Shown here piece by piece: positions 24,610-33,369 of a stretch of 64,000 nucleotides of DNA. Both the position numbers and the translations under genes were made by a program. The notes beneath the pieces were generated by a model that saw nothing but the letters and a program-made list of their open reading frames with translations, did no database searches and had not been told where the DNA came from. Source of the stretch: Algoriphagus sp. AK58. GTDB lineage: Bacteria > Bacteroidota > Bacteroidia > Cytophagales > Cyclobacteriaceae. The stretch is from contig NZ_QEIG01000013.1 in assembly GCF_014324365.1 (NCBI RefSeq), positions 170,585 to 234,584 on the forward strand. The letters are read 5' to 3'. Every line of letters begins with the position of its first letter. The first letter of the stretch is position 1.

Positions 24610-25095
24610 ATGAAAACCATCCACGACATTCTCAAACTTGGCGATCCTCGACTCTATGAAGTCTGCGAACCAGTTCAAAAATCTGATCTTCCCTTGGTTC
24701 CCGAATGGACTCAACAGCTTCATGAAGCCATGGAGGATATCCGTCGGGTGTATGGGTTTGGAAGAGGAATCGCGGCTCCTCAGTTGGGCATTATGAAGCG
24801 GATGTTTTACCTCAATCTGGATCGGCCTTACATCATTCTCAATCCCGAACTAAAAGGGCTTAGTGAAGAGCTTTTTGAGCTGTGGGACGACTGCATGAGT
24901 TTTCCCAATCTGCTGGTGAAAGTAAAGCGCCACCAGAGTCTGACCCTGGAATACTGGGATGAAAACTGGGAAAAACAAAGCTGGACTGTGGACGGAGCGA
25001 TCTCTGAATTGATCCAACACGAATACGATCACCTTGACGGGGTGCTATGCACGATGCGCGCGATTGATGAGAAAAGCTTTAAGTGGAAGGGATAA
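24610..25095 (+). CDS. Peptide deformylase-like protein
   Basis: With the start at 24610 the protein has 161 residues; the longer reading from 24577 runs into repeat sequence. The three deformylase motifs are recognisable but atypical: GIAAPQLG for GxGxAAPQ, DDCMSFPN in place of EGCLS, and QHEYDHLDG for HExxH. The metal ligands (Cys and two His) and catalytic Glu are kept. The altered motif 2 suggests a divergent or second deformylase rather than the housekeeping enzyme. Deformylation of nascent N-formyl-Met is the family reaction. Confidence 0.82.
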   Translation: MKTIHDILKLGDPRLYEVCEPVQKSDLPLVPEWTQQLHEAMEDIRRVYGFGRGIAAPQLGIMKRMFYLNLDRPYIILNPELKGLSEELFELWDDCMSFPNLLVKVKRHQSLTLEYWDENWEKQSWTVDGAISELIQHEYDHLDGVLCTMRAIDEKSFKWKG

Positions 25096-25096
25096 A

Positions 25097-25315
25097 TGGA
25101 AACACAGTTGAAATACTATGGAAATAAACCCCGATAAATCAGGGTGAAATAGTTTTGATCGGCTCATGGTCGCAAGGAATACGGCTCAAATCCTAATAAT
25201 ATTGAGCCGTATTTACCTAATTTTTTGAAGTTTTTGAGCCGATTGAATCTCAGGTTTTCAATTTTTCACGAAGCGAAGCGAAGTGTATTTCGATTGTATT
25301 TCAACAGTATTTCCA
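25097..25315. repeat. Palindromic intergenic repeat, GAAATAC family, copy 3, with nested TGAGCCG sites
   Basis: The outer arms are TGGAAACACAGTTGAAATAC (25097 on) and GTATTTCAACAGTATTTCCA (ending 25315). Inside lie four TGAGCCG-type half-sites described separately. The element fills the gap between the deformylase and dehydratase genes. Confidence 0.68.
25158..25244. promoter_or_regulatory. Distal TGAGCCG half-site array
   Basis: Four half-sites are present: ATCGGCTCAT (25158), ATACGGCTCAA (25179), TTGAGCCGTAT (25202) and TTGAGCCGATT (25234). The middle two form a perfect 11-bp inverted repeat and the outer two form a second inverted pair. The first three are spaced 22 bp apart. The same half-site builds the array in front of the Fic gene at 57.1-57.2 kb. 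Confidence 0.55.
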
Positions 25316-25344
25316 CTTTGTTTCCCTTCCCCTATCTTTAACCC

Positions 25345-26289
25345 ATGAATTTCCCGACCCTCTCTGATATCCGAGCGGCGCATGCCCGCATCCAGTCGTT
25401 TATCCACCGCACCCCAATCATGACCTCTACCGCGATCAATGATATTGCCGGTTGCGAGATCTATTTTAAATGCGAAAACTTCCAGAAAGTCGGTGCTTTC
25501 AAAGCCCGAGGAGCTGCCAACGCAGTGATGAAACTGTCCCCAGAGGAAAGAGCCAAAGGAGTTGCGACACACTCTTCCGGTAATCATGCCGCCGCCCTAG
25601 CACGTGCCGCAAGTGTGGCAGGAATTCCTTCCTACATCGTGATGCCTTCCAATGCTCCCGAGATCAAAAAGAAAGCAGTCAAAGGCTATGGAGGAGAAAT
25701 CATCGAGTGCGAACCCAACCTCAAAGCAAGGGAAACAACCCTCGAAGCAGTCGTAGCACGAACCGGAGCGACCTTTATTCCTCCTTATGATTACATGGAT
25801 GTGATCGAAGGACAAGCCACTTGCGCGCTCGAACTTTTGGAAGACCAACCCGATCTCGATATTGTCATGGCCCCGGTAGGAGGTGGCGGACTTTTGGGGG
25901 GAACAGCTTTGACAGCCCATTACCTAAATCCTGAGATCGAAGTTATCGCAGGGGAACCGGCAGGTGCTGACGATGCCTATCGTTCTTTTCATGCCGGTCA
26001 CATCATCCCGCAAACGGGCCCAAACACCATCGCCGACGGGCTCTTGACTTCACTAGGCAAGTTGAATTTTGAATTGATCCAAAAGTACGTAGATGACATC
26101 CTGCTTGCCACCGACCCGCAGATCATCGAAGCTATGCGACTGGTCTATGAGCGAATGAAGATCGTGATCGAACCTTCCTGTGCGGTTCCTTTGGCGGCTT
26201 TACTAGCAAATAAGGAACGGTTTGCCGGTAAAAAAGTCGGAATCATTCTATCCGGAGGCAATGTGGATTTGGGGAAATTGCCTTTTTAA
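25345..26289 (+). CDS. PLP-dependent threonine/serine dehydratase
   Basis: This 314-residue fold-type II PLP enzyme has the cofactor lysine Lys53 in GAFKARGA, the SSGNHAAALA substrate loop, and a phosphate-binding GGGGLLGG near residue 178. There is no C-terminal ACT domain, so it belongs with the catabolic threonine ammonia-lyases or serine racemases rather than allosteric IlvA. Threonine to 2-oxobutyrate, or serine to pyruvate or D-serine, are the plausible reactions. The gene stands alone, downstream of a palindromic element that could influence its transcription. Confidence 0.83.
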   Translation: MNFPTLSDIRAAHARIQSFIHRTPIMTSTAINDIAGCEIYFKCENFQKVGAFKARGAANAVMKLSPEERAKGVATHSSGNHAAALARAASVAGIPSYIVMPSNAPEIKKKAVKGYGGEIIECEPNLKARETTLEAVVARTGATFIPPYDYMDVIEGQATCALELLEDQPDLDIVMAPVGGGGLLGGTALTAHYLNPEIEVIAGEPAGADDAYRSFHAGHIIPQTGPNTIADGLLTSLGKLNFELIQKYVDDILLATDPQIIEAMRLVYERMKIVIEPSCAVPLAALLANKERFAGKKVGIILSGGNVDLGKLPF

Positions 26290-26362
26290 AAACAAAAAAG
26301 CCCAAATCTCTCGACTTGAGCCATTTTTCAGCTTTCTGATTTCTAACTTCTGATTTCAGACT

Positions 26363-28072
26363 TTACTTTTTGCTTTCTGCCACCGCATGATGCGCTGCTC
26401 TTGCCGCAAAAGCCATATAAGTCAAGGATGGATTTTGGGTCGCAGTGGAAGTCATGGAAGCCCCGTCGGTCACGTAAACATTGGGAACAGCATGCAACTG
26501 ATGGTTTGCGTTGAGCAAAGAAGTTTTGGGATCCTTACCCATACGTACCCCGCCCATTTCGTGAATATCCAAGCCCGGCGCTTGCTTGCTGTCGCTGGAT
26601 TGGATATTGGTAAATCCTGCTTTGGTAAACATCTCCGTCATCTGCTCGATGTAGTCTTTGACCATTTTCTCATCGTTATCGTCGTAGTCAACAGATATTT
26701 TGAGCTGAGGCATGCCCCATTCGTCTTTCAAGTTCGGGTCCAAAGCAACGTAATTGCTTTCTTTTGGAATAGTCTCGCCCATCATGTGGGAACCCACTCT
26801 CCAAGGACCATATTTATCCGGATTGAGCAGACTGTTTTTCAAGTCCATGCCAATTCCACTAGTATCCGGACCTACCCCACGACTTGCAGAGAATCCCGCT
26901 GCATACCCGCGGAGGAAGTCTGTCTCCTGCTTGTACACGTTTCGGAATCTTGGGAAATATCCGCTAGTCGGTCTACCTCCAGAAGTGGTGAATTCGGAAT
27001 GTCCTTCGTATTCTCCGGATACTCTAGCTCTGTAATTATGGAAAGCTACGTATTTGCCAAGCAGACCATTATCATTCCCCAGTCCATTCGGGAATCGATT
27101 GGATGTCGAGTTGAGCAAAATCGCATTGGTATTCAGCGCTGCGGCATTCACAAAGATGACGTCGGCATAGAATTCTTCTGTTTCCTTGGTCAAACGGTCG
27201 ATGATGCGTACCCCGGTCGCTTTCCCTTTTTCCTCATCATAAATGATGGAGTGAACCACAGCATCAGGTCGGAGGGTCAAGTTGCCCGTTTTCAAAGCCC
27301 AAGGAATGGTCGATGAATTGGAACTGAAGTAGCCTCCAAACGGACACCCTCGCTGACAGAGGTTACGGTTTTGGCACATGGCCCGACCTTGCTGGGCGTA
27401 AAATTCTGCATTGCCATGAATATGCGCACAGCGGGCAGAGATCATGTGTCGGTCATTGCCGTAGTGCTTTTTGAGCTGCTCCGCAAAGTATTTTTCCACC
27501 ACATTCAACTCGTAACCCGGCAAAAACTCCCCATCGGGAAGATGAGCGATTCCATCTTTAAAGCCTGAAACTCCGGCAAATTTCTCTACATGGCTGTACC
27601 ACTTTTCGATGTCTTTGTATCGAATCGGCCAATCGACTGCAAACCCATCTCGTGCCGGCCCGTCAAAATCAAAGTCAGACCAACGCTGCACCTGTCTGGC
27701 CCAAAGAAGCGATTTTCCGCCTACCTGATAGCCTCGAATCCAGTCAAAAGGCTTCTCCTGTACGTAAGGATGATCGGTATCTTTTACGAAAAAATGCATG
27801 GCATCCTCACGGAAAGCATAACATCGGCTGATCACCGGATTGGCTTCCTGAATGTCTTGAGGAATCTGATTCCGATGCGGGAATTCGTAGGGAAGCATAT
27901 TGGTAGTGGGATAATCCTTGATGTGCTCCACATTGCGTCCTCGCTCCAGCATAAGGGTTTTGACTCCAAGGTCACAGAGTTCCTTGGCAGCCCATCCCCC
28001 ACTGATGCCAGAACCGATGACGATGGCTTGGTAGGTTCGTTCCTGTTTGCTGCGGATATTCAGATTAGCCAT
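26363..28072 (-). CDS. GMC family oxidoreductase (FAD subunit)
   Basis: This 569-residue protein has an N-terminal FAD motif (AIVIGSGISGGWAAKELCDLG, about residues 16-36, GxGxxG form) and the GMC C-terminal block (VTDGASMTSTATQNPSLTYM) containing the usual catalytic His/Asn region. The Cys-rich CQNRNLCQRGCPFGGYF around residue 235 is typical of the bacterial sugar-oxidising subgroup. Its start overlaps the end of the preceding subunit gene by 8 bp. The pair resembles gluconate-2-dehydrogenase-like periplasmic sugar or polyol dehydrogenases. The substrate is unknown. Confidence 0.88.
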   Translation of the reverse strand: MANLNIRSKQERTYQAIVIGSGISGGWAAKELCDLGVKTLMLERGRNVEHIKDYPTTNMLPYEFPHRNQIPQDIQEANPVISRCYAFREDAMHFFVKDTDHPYVQEKPFDWIRGYQVGGKSLLWARQVQRWSDFDFDGPARDGFAVDWPIRYKDIEKWYSHVEKFAGVSGFKDGIAHLPDGEFLPGYELNVVEKYFAEQLKKHYGNDRHMISARCAHIHGNAEFYAQQGRAMCQNRNLCQRGCPFGGYFSSNSSTIPWALKTGNLTLRPDAVVHSIIYDEEKGKATGVRIIDRLTKETEEFYADVIFVNAAALNTNAILLNSTSNRFPNGLGNDNGLLGKYVAFHNYRARVSGEYEGHSEFTTSGGRPTSGYFPRFRNVYKQETDFLRGYAAGFSASRGVGPDTSGIGMDLKNSLLNPDKYGPWRVGSHMMGETIPKESNYVALDPNLKDEWGMPQLKISVDYDDNDEKMVKDYIEQMTEMFTKAGFTNIQSSDSKQAPGLDIHEMGGVRMGKDPKTSLLNANHQLHAVPNVYVTDGASMTSTATQNPSLTYMAFAARAAHHAVAESKK

Positions 28073-28637
28073 TGATGCGTGGTTTTTGTAGGTCAGTGAT
28101 CAATACGGCGCCATTGTATTCGCCAGGTATAAGGGAATAAGGAATTATTTCAGTTTGGATGTATTCGGACGCCATGTATCCTTGGATGGTAAATCGCTTG
28201 GTGGAATTGAGGAAGTAGGCGATGTTTCCCCGCTCTTTTCCCTCAGGCGTGTCATCACCTTCGAGTTTGGTGCTGTTGAGGATGAGTTCTTCTTTCTCCT
28301 TGGTGGAAAGGGCCTCGAATTTCTTTCCGGCTGTCTTTTGTACATAATCCGGAAAAGCCGTCAAACCTGCCGTAAATTTCTCCTGATTTTCCTTGGTAAA
28401 GCAGTCATTGACCATCACCAGAATAAAGTCAGGCACTTCGAGATCAAGTGCTCCTTTGATTTCACCAGCTGGAATGATGGTATCGGAAATGGCTGCAAGA
28501 AGGGCTTTTTGTGAGGTGGTGACTTTCAGGTTTTGGTACGCGGCGAGGATGTCGTCTTTGCTGAAGTCGCAGGAAGGAATCAAGGCAAGTCCTCCGGATA
28601 TCAGCGCAATATGCCGCAAAGCATGTCGTCTGTTCAT
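28065..28637 (-). CDS. Gluconate 2-dehydrogenase subunit 3-like protein
   Basis: The 190-residue protein starts MNRRHALRHIALISGGLAL, which looks like a Tat-type signal (RR), and it continues IPSCDF, which could also be a lipobox. The mature part (LLAAISDTIIPAGEIKGALD, then FLNSTKRFTIQGYMASEYIQ) matches the small GluDH subunit 3 family that chaperones or pairs with GMC flavoproteins. Tat export would carry the folded FAD partner across the membrane, because the GMC subunit lacks its own signal. The two genes overlap by 8 bp and are evidently translated together. Confidence 0.85.
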   Translation of the reverse strand: MNRRHALRHIALISGGLALIPSCDFSKDDILAAYQNLKVTTSQKALLAAISDTIIPAGEIKGALDLEVPDFILVMVNDCFTKENQEKFTAGLTAFPDYVQKTAGKKFEALSTKEKEELILNSTKLEGDDTPEGKERGNIAYFLNSTKRFTIQGYMASEYIQTEIIPYSLIPGEYNGAVLITDLQKPRING

Positions 28638-28729
28638 AAGTATAGGCGATAGATTGGGTTTATAGCAATTGAGGGGAGAAAGTAGGGATTTTATCGAAAA
28701 ATCCCTACCTGAATTTTATAAGGCTATGA

Positions 28730-30781
28730 TTATCGGGTGATGACCCCAAACTCCCCAACCGTTGCCAGATTACCATCTACCGTCCGAAGGGCTTTCAACC
28801 GTACAAATCGGGCTTTGGTCGCATCGAATTTGATGATTTGCTCGATTGGGCTGTTTTTGATATTGGAAAATTCTCCTTGGGTGACCCGCTTCCAGCTTTT
28901 CCCATCTCCACTAACCTCCAATGCATAATCCGCGATGTATCCGCTCGGGTATCGGGCCTGCATGGGCAGATAGGTAAATCCTTTCAGTTCCACTTCCTGA
29001 CTCAGATCGATCGTCAAGTCATTGGTTTTTGAGGTCCAATAGGAATTAGCCAGCTCATCGATGGAGCGAATGGCAAGTGTGTCGGATGATATCACTTTCC
29101 AGCTGCCTTTGGCTAGGTCAAAGTCCACTCGGGCAGGATCGGAAGTTTTCCCGGTTTTTGGATCTACCGCAATAGCTTGAATGGTAGCAGGCACTGGGAG
29201 GTCAAACGCATCTGAATAAGCATTTTGGCCTGCTTTCGGTGCTGACCCATCCGTCGTAAAGTAGACTTCCAGGTCGCTTTCTGCGGCTTCGATGGTTACT
29301 TTTCCAGCAGGGGTTCGGGTGATTTTAGGAGGAAAAAGCAAAGCAGGTGCGGAATAAACGCCAATTTCCGAAATCACAGGAATTCCTTTCCCATCAAGGA
29401 AGTTGATGCGGATTTTCTGGGCCTCCGTATCCGCAAATCTCAAAATTCGCTTGTAGCCGATGGTCGTACCCTCTGCGATTTTTTCCCAGTTGCCATTCAC
29501 TTCTTTTTCCAGGGAAAAAGCTTTCACGCGTTGCCCAAGATTGACAAATTCTTGAATAAGCAGGCGATTGAAGGAAACTGTTTTTCCAAAATCCATCTCC
29601 ACGGAAGCCTGCAACTGACCATCCGGTGTGGTCCAATAGGTATTGAAATCCCCGTCTTGGAGCAAATCTGCCGTGTATCCTATGCCTCGATCGGCACTTG
29701 CGGAAAAGGAGGCGTCTTTGGCCAGATTGAGCGCAAAGTCTTCCTTGACCTTGGCAGCCATCTTCAAGATAGCCTCTTCGTCTTTTTCATGAATTAAACC
29801 TCGGGTATCGACGGGGAAGTTGATCAACAGGGAGCTGTTTTGACCAATGCTTTTATAATAAATTTCCATCAACTCGGGTAAGGTTTTCACCTTGTGATCC
29901 TCATAGGCATGGTAATACCATCCCGGACGGATGCTCACATCGGATTCTGCAGGCACCCAATGGGTCCCGTTTTCCTGACCAGTAGCCCATTTGTCAAAAT
30001 CCGGCATGCCCGCATAGACTGAATCCCTCATCAGGTTGGACCAAGTGGTTTCATAGGCAAACCCATGCTCATTCCCCACCCAACGCACATCCGGACCTGC
30101 ATCGCTAAAGAGCATGGCGCCGGGCTGAAGGGTTCGCACCAATTCGATCGTGGTCGGCCAGTCGTAATAGCTGAATTTATCCACTTTACGCTCTTCATTG
30201 GCTCCTCCATACCAGCCTGTTCCACCATTGGCCCCATCAAACCAGACCTCGTAGATTTCTCCGTAGTTGGTCAATAACTCCGTCAGCTGATTGCGCATGT
30301 AGGTGATGTATTCGGGCTTGCCGTAGTCGGGATGATTTCGGTCCCAAGGGGAGTAATAAATCCCAACTTTGAGTCCATATTCCCGACAGGCGTCCACAAA
30401 TTCTTGGATCAAATCGCCCTTTCCGTCACGCCAAGGACTGTTTTTCACCGAATGCTCGGTGTACTTCGACGGCCAAAGGACAAATCCATCATGGTGCTTA
30501 GCCGTAATGATCAGCCCTTTCATTCCCGCTTCCTTAGCGATTCTCGCCCATTGTCTGGCATCGAGGGCAGTGGGATTGAACTGCTCCGGTTTTTCATCCC
30601 CAAAGCCCCACTCCCGATCGGAGAAGGTATTCATATTGAAGTGGACGAAACCATAATACTGAAGCTCTTGCCAAGCGATTTGGCGTTCGTTCGGAATGGG
30701 TAGAATGGGTTCTGGTAGGGTGGCCTTTTCTGCACAAAAACTCAAGCCTAATGCTAAAAGTGGCCAAACATACTTTTTCAT
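28730..30781 (-). CDS. Alpha-L-fucosidase (GH29) with C-terminal carbohydrate-binding region
   Basis: The 683-residue protein carries a GH29 catalytic domain (about 25-350) with the nucleophile motif EVWFDGANGG (Asp182) and substrate-binding HHDGF (His96, His97). It is followed by F5/8 type C/CBM32-like segments (about 355-475 and 560-683) around a chitobiase-type C-terminal domain (TTDGSAPKAGQ). The N-terminus is a signal peptide; Cys16 follows LSF, a poor lipobox, so lipid attachment is uncertain. It removes terminal alpha-L-fucose from glycans, probably in the periplasm. No SusCD pair is adjacent. Confidence 0.9.
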   Translation of the reverse strand: MKKYVWPLLALGLSFCAEKATLPEPILPIPNERQIAWQELQYYGFVHFNMNTFSDREWGFGDEKPEQFNPTALDARQWARIAKEAGMKGLIITAKHHDGFVLWPSKYTEHSVKNSPWRDGKGDLIQEFVDACREYGLKVGIYYSPWDRNHPDYGKPEYITYMRNQLTELLTNYGEIYEVWFDGANGGTGWYGGANEERKVDKFSYYDWPTTIELVRTLQPGAMLFSDAGPDVRWVGNEHGFAYETTWSNLMRDSVYAGMPDFDKWATGQENGTHWVPAESDVSIRPGWYYHAYEDHKVKTLPELMEIYYKSIGQNSSLLINFPVDTRGLIHEKDEEAILKMAAKVKEDFALNLAKDASFSASADRGIGYTADLLQDGDFNTYWTTPDGQLQASVEMDFGKTVSFNRLLIQEFVNLGQRVKAFSLEKEVNGNWEKIAEGTTIGYKRILRFADTEAQKIRINFLDGKGIPVISEIGVYSAPALLFPPKITRTPAGKVTIEAAESDLEVYFTTDGSAPKAGQNAYSDAFDLPVPATIQAIAVDPKTGKTSDPARVDFDLAKGSWKVISSDTLAIRSIDELANSYWTSKTNDLTIDLSQEVELKGFTYLPMQARYPSGYIADYALEVSGDGKSWKRVTQGEFSNIKNSPIEQIIKFDATKARFVRLKALRTVDGNLATVGEFGVITR

Positions 30782-30914
30782 AAAGGGAAAATTAAGTTCA
30801 AAACCTACCGATTTTGCTTGGGAATCGAAAACAAAAATTGACCAGTAACTGAGTTTGGAAACCTTTGCGCAGAAAATCGGCTTTTGTCAGTGTCTTTCCT
30901 TGTAATTTTCCTCC

Positions 30915-33146
30915 ATGAAAAAAGCAATTACTCTTCTCTTTTTCTTAATTACTCTCGGTCTCCAAGCCCAAATCCAACTCAAAATCACCGATCAAATTTC
31001 TGGGCTTCCCTTGGAAAATGTCCGCGTCAAGGCTGACAAAACCATCCTCCGAACCAACTCTTCCGGAATAGTCTCATTTCCCGGAGAAAACCTGAAAATA
31101 TCTTTTGTCCTCGAAGGCTATGAGACCTTGGAAAGAACCTTTTCCAATGGTGAATTTGAAGTGCAGCTGATCTCAACCGTGCTCAATCTCTCTGCTGTAA
31201 CGGTAACTGCATTTGAATCCGAGCGTCCCCTTTTGGAGCAATCGGCTGCTGTGGTGACCGTATCGGAGCGAGATTTTAGCCGGTTCAATGAGATTTCTCC
31301 CGTCAATGCCTTCAATCAAAAGGCGGGTGTTCGCATTGAGGAAAGAGCGCCTGCCAGCTATCGGGTGTCTATACGGGGGAGTTCGCTTCGTTCACCCTTC
31401 GGAGTTCGAAATGTAAAAGTCTACTGGAATGAGGTGCCTTTTACTTCACCGGATGGGACTACGGCTTTAAATCTGCTCGATTTGTCCAATATCCGAACTT
31501 CGGAAGTGGTCAAAGGACCCTCTGGAAGTATCTATGGAGCGGGTAATGGCGGGGCGATTTCGCTATACTCTCAGCCCAGCTTGAGTGAAAACAGAATTTC
31601 CACCGACTTTTTGGCTGGAGATTTCGGGCTTTCCCGTTTTCGGTTGGGTCTTTCTCAGCAAATGGGAGAAGGTGGAATCGAGGCTTCCTTTGTCAGCCAA
31701 AAATCCGATGGGTATCGGGAGCATTCGGCGGTGGATCGGCAGGTATTTCAGTTGGGAGGGTTTTTCCCGGTTTCTGAAAAACAGGAAATCCGCACCCAAT
31801 TGCTAATCTCAGACTTGGATTACCAGATTCCCGGAGCACTAAATGAAGCCCAGGTGACCGCCAACCCAAAGCAAGCAAGACCGGGTTCAGTTGCTCAAAA
31901 CAGCTCCATTTCTCAACAGGCGATTTTACTTTCCTTGGGGCATTTGTATCGCTTTTCGGAGAAAACAAGCAATAACACGACGATTTACCTCAACACCAAC
32001 AACTTCGAAAATCCATTCATTCTGGATTACAAAAAGGAATTGGGCTTTGGCTATGGGGCTAGGACTAAATTCACCCATGAGACCCAATTGGGTGGAAAAG
32101 CACTTCGACTAATTGCAGGAGCTGAGTTTCAAAATGCCATCACCGATGCTCAAAACTTTGGAAACCGAGCAGGAAAGGCCGATACGGTTCGCTTTGCAGA
32201 CAAACTTCGAACATATCAGGGATTCTTTTTCCAGCAGGCAGAACTCAATCTGAGCGAAAAGTTGCTCTTTACCTTGGGCCTTAGTGAAAACTTCTCCGGC
32301 TACGAGATTGACCGACAAATCGATGCTGCTGGCGGACCGACAGGACTTCAAACCCGAACCTTCGACCCGATTGTGGTACCAAGAGTCGCGCTTAATTATC
32401 GATTAAATCCATTCAGCTCGGTGTATGGCTCGATCAGCAGTGGGTTTTCCCCACCGACGATCGATGAAGTCCGAACCAACGAGGGAAGCTTGAATCTGGA
32501 TTTGGAAGCTGAAAAAGGTGTGAATTACGAGATGGGCTATCGTCTGGGGAAAGAGAAGTTTAACCTCGAACTGATCGCCTACTACCTCAAACTAAACGAA
32601 ACGATCACCACTTTCACCAATGAAAATGGCGTGGTGCTCTTCCGAAATGCCGGTTCGACCGATCAAAAAGGAATTGAAGCTTCTTTGGATTACGCGATCT
32701 TGAGAAATGCGAGTGGTTTCATCAAAGACTTCTTGGTCGGAACAGCTTACACAGGGCAGTTTTTCACTTTTGTCGACTATAAAAAACAAACCAATGACTT
32801 TTCTGGAAATGACCTGACCGGAGTGCCTCCCCATAACTTGGTCAGCAGAGTTGACCTGAGAACCAGACCGGGAATTTACCTCAACTTTACCCACCAGTTT
32901 ACGGATGAGATCCCTCTCAACGATGCAAATACGGTCTATCAGGACTCCTATAATTTGATTAATCTGAGGGCCGGTTGGGTGAAAAGTCTTGGAAATTTTG
33001 ACCTAGAGCTTTTTGTCGGAGTGGACAATCTATTGGATGAGAGCTATTCCTTGGGCAATGACTTGAATGCCTTTGCGGGACGATTCTATCAGCCTGCCCC
33101 GACGAGGAATTGGTATGGGGGAATAAAATTAGGGTTCAATTATTAA
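30915..33146 (+). CDS. TonB-dependent outer-membrane receptor
   Basis: The 743-residue protein has a signal peptide (ending LGLQAQ), a carboxypeptidase-regulatory-like beta-sandwich (about 20-90), a plug domain (VVTVSERDFSRFNEISPVNA, then EVVKGPSGSIYGAGNGGAIS, about 100-225) and a 22-strand-type barrel ending in the aromatic residues GGIKLGFNY. It imports a ligand, possibly iron-siderophore, vitamin or metal chelate, using TonB energy. No Fur box, riboswitch or SusD partner was recognised upstream, so the substrate is open. TAATTTTC lies 4 nt before the ATG. Confidence 0.9.
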   Translation: MKKAITLLFFLITLGLQAQIQLKITDQISGLPLENVRVKADKTILRTNSSGIVSFPGENLKISFVLEGYETLERTFSNGEFEVQLISTVLNLSAVTVTAFESERPLLEQSAAVVTVSERDFSRFNEISPVNAFNQKAGVRIEERAPASYRVSIRGSSLRSPFGVRNVKVYWNEVPFTSPDGTTALNLLDLSNIRTSEVVKGPSGSIYGAGNGGAISLYSQPSLSENRISTDFLAGDFGLSRFRLGLSQQMGEGGIEASFVSQKSDGYREHSAVDRQVFQLGGFFPVSEKQEIRTQLLISDLDYQIPGALNEAQVTANPKQARPGSVAQNSSISQQAILLSLGHLYRFSEKTSNNTTIYLNTNNFENPFILDYKKELGFGYGARTKFTHETQLGGKALRLIAGAEFQNAITDAQNFGNRAGKADTVRFADKLRTYQGFFFQQAELNLSEKLLFTLGLSENFSGYEIDRQIDAAGGPTGLQTRTFDPIVVPRVALNYRLNPFSSVYGSISSGFSPPTIDEVRTNEGSLNLDLEAEKGVNYEMGYRLGKEKFNLELIAYYLKLNETITTFTNENGVVLFRNAGSTDQKGIEASLDYAILRNASGFIKDFLVGTAYTGQFFTFVDYKKQTNDFSGNDLTGVPPHNLVSRVDLRTRPGIYLNFTHQFTDEIPLNDANTVYQDSYNLINLRAGWVKSLGNFDLELFVGVDNLLDESYSLGNDLNAFAGRFYQPAPTRNWYGGIKLGFNY

Positions 33147-33160
33147 ACAGAACTTCTTTT

Positions 33161-33345
33161 GAAATAGACTTCGCGAAATACAGTTGAAATAACCTTTGCT
33201 TCGCAACGTGAAATACAATTGAAATAGACTTAGCGAATTTTCAGAGTGCTAATCTCATTGGTACATTCAATGGGAGGAAGGTGTCCAGTATTCAATTTAT
33301 TTCATTCTCCGCAGGAGGAGCTATTTCAACCGTATTTCTATATAT
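33161..33345. repeat. Palindromic intergenic repeat, GAAATAC family, copy 4
   Basis: The left side carries two tandem arms (GAAATACAGTTGAAATA at 33175 and GAAATACAATTGAAATAG at 33210). The right arm is CTATTTCAACCGTATTTC (33321-33338). The element occupies nearly the whole gap between the TonB receptor and S10 peptidase genes. Confidence 0.62.
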
Positions 33346-33369
33346 TTCTCAAGCAATTATCGATTAATC

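Noticed and set aside
26387..27316. Plus-strand ORF of 309 residues
   Set aside because: It is antisense to the GMC oxidoreductase gene; the minus-strand frame has complete family motifs.
30782..30914. Cobalamin riboswitch or Fur box before the TonB receptor
   Set aside because: No conserved B12-box, TPP-box or Fur palindrome could be seen in this 133-bp gap.
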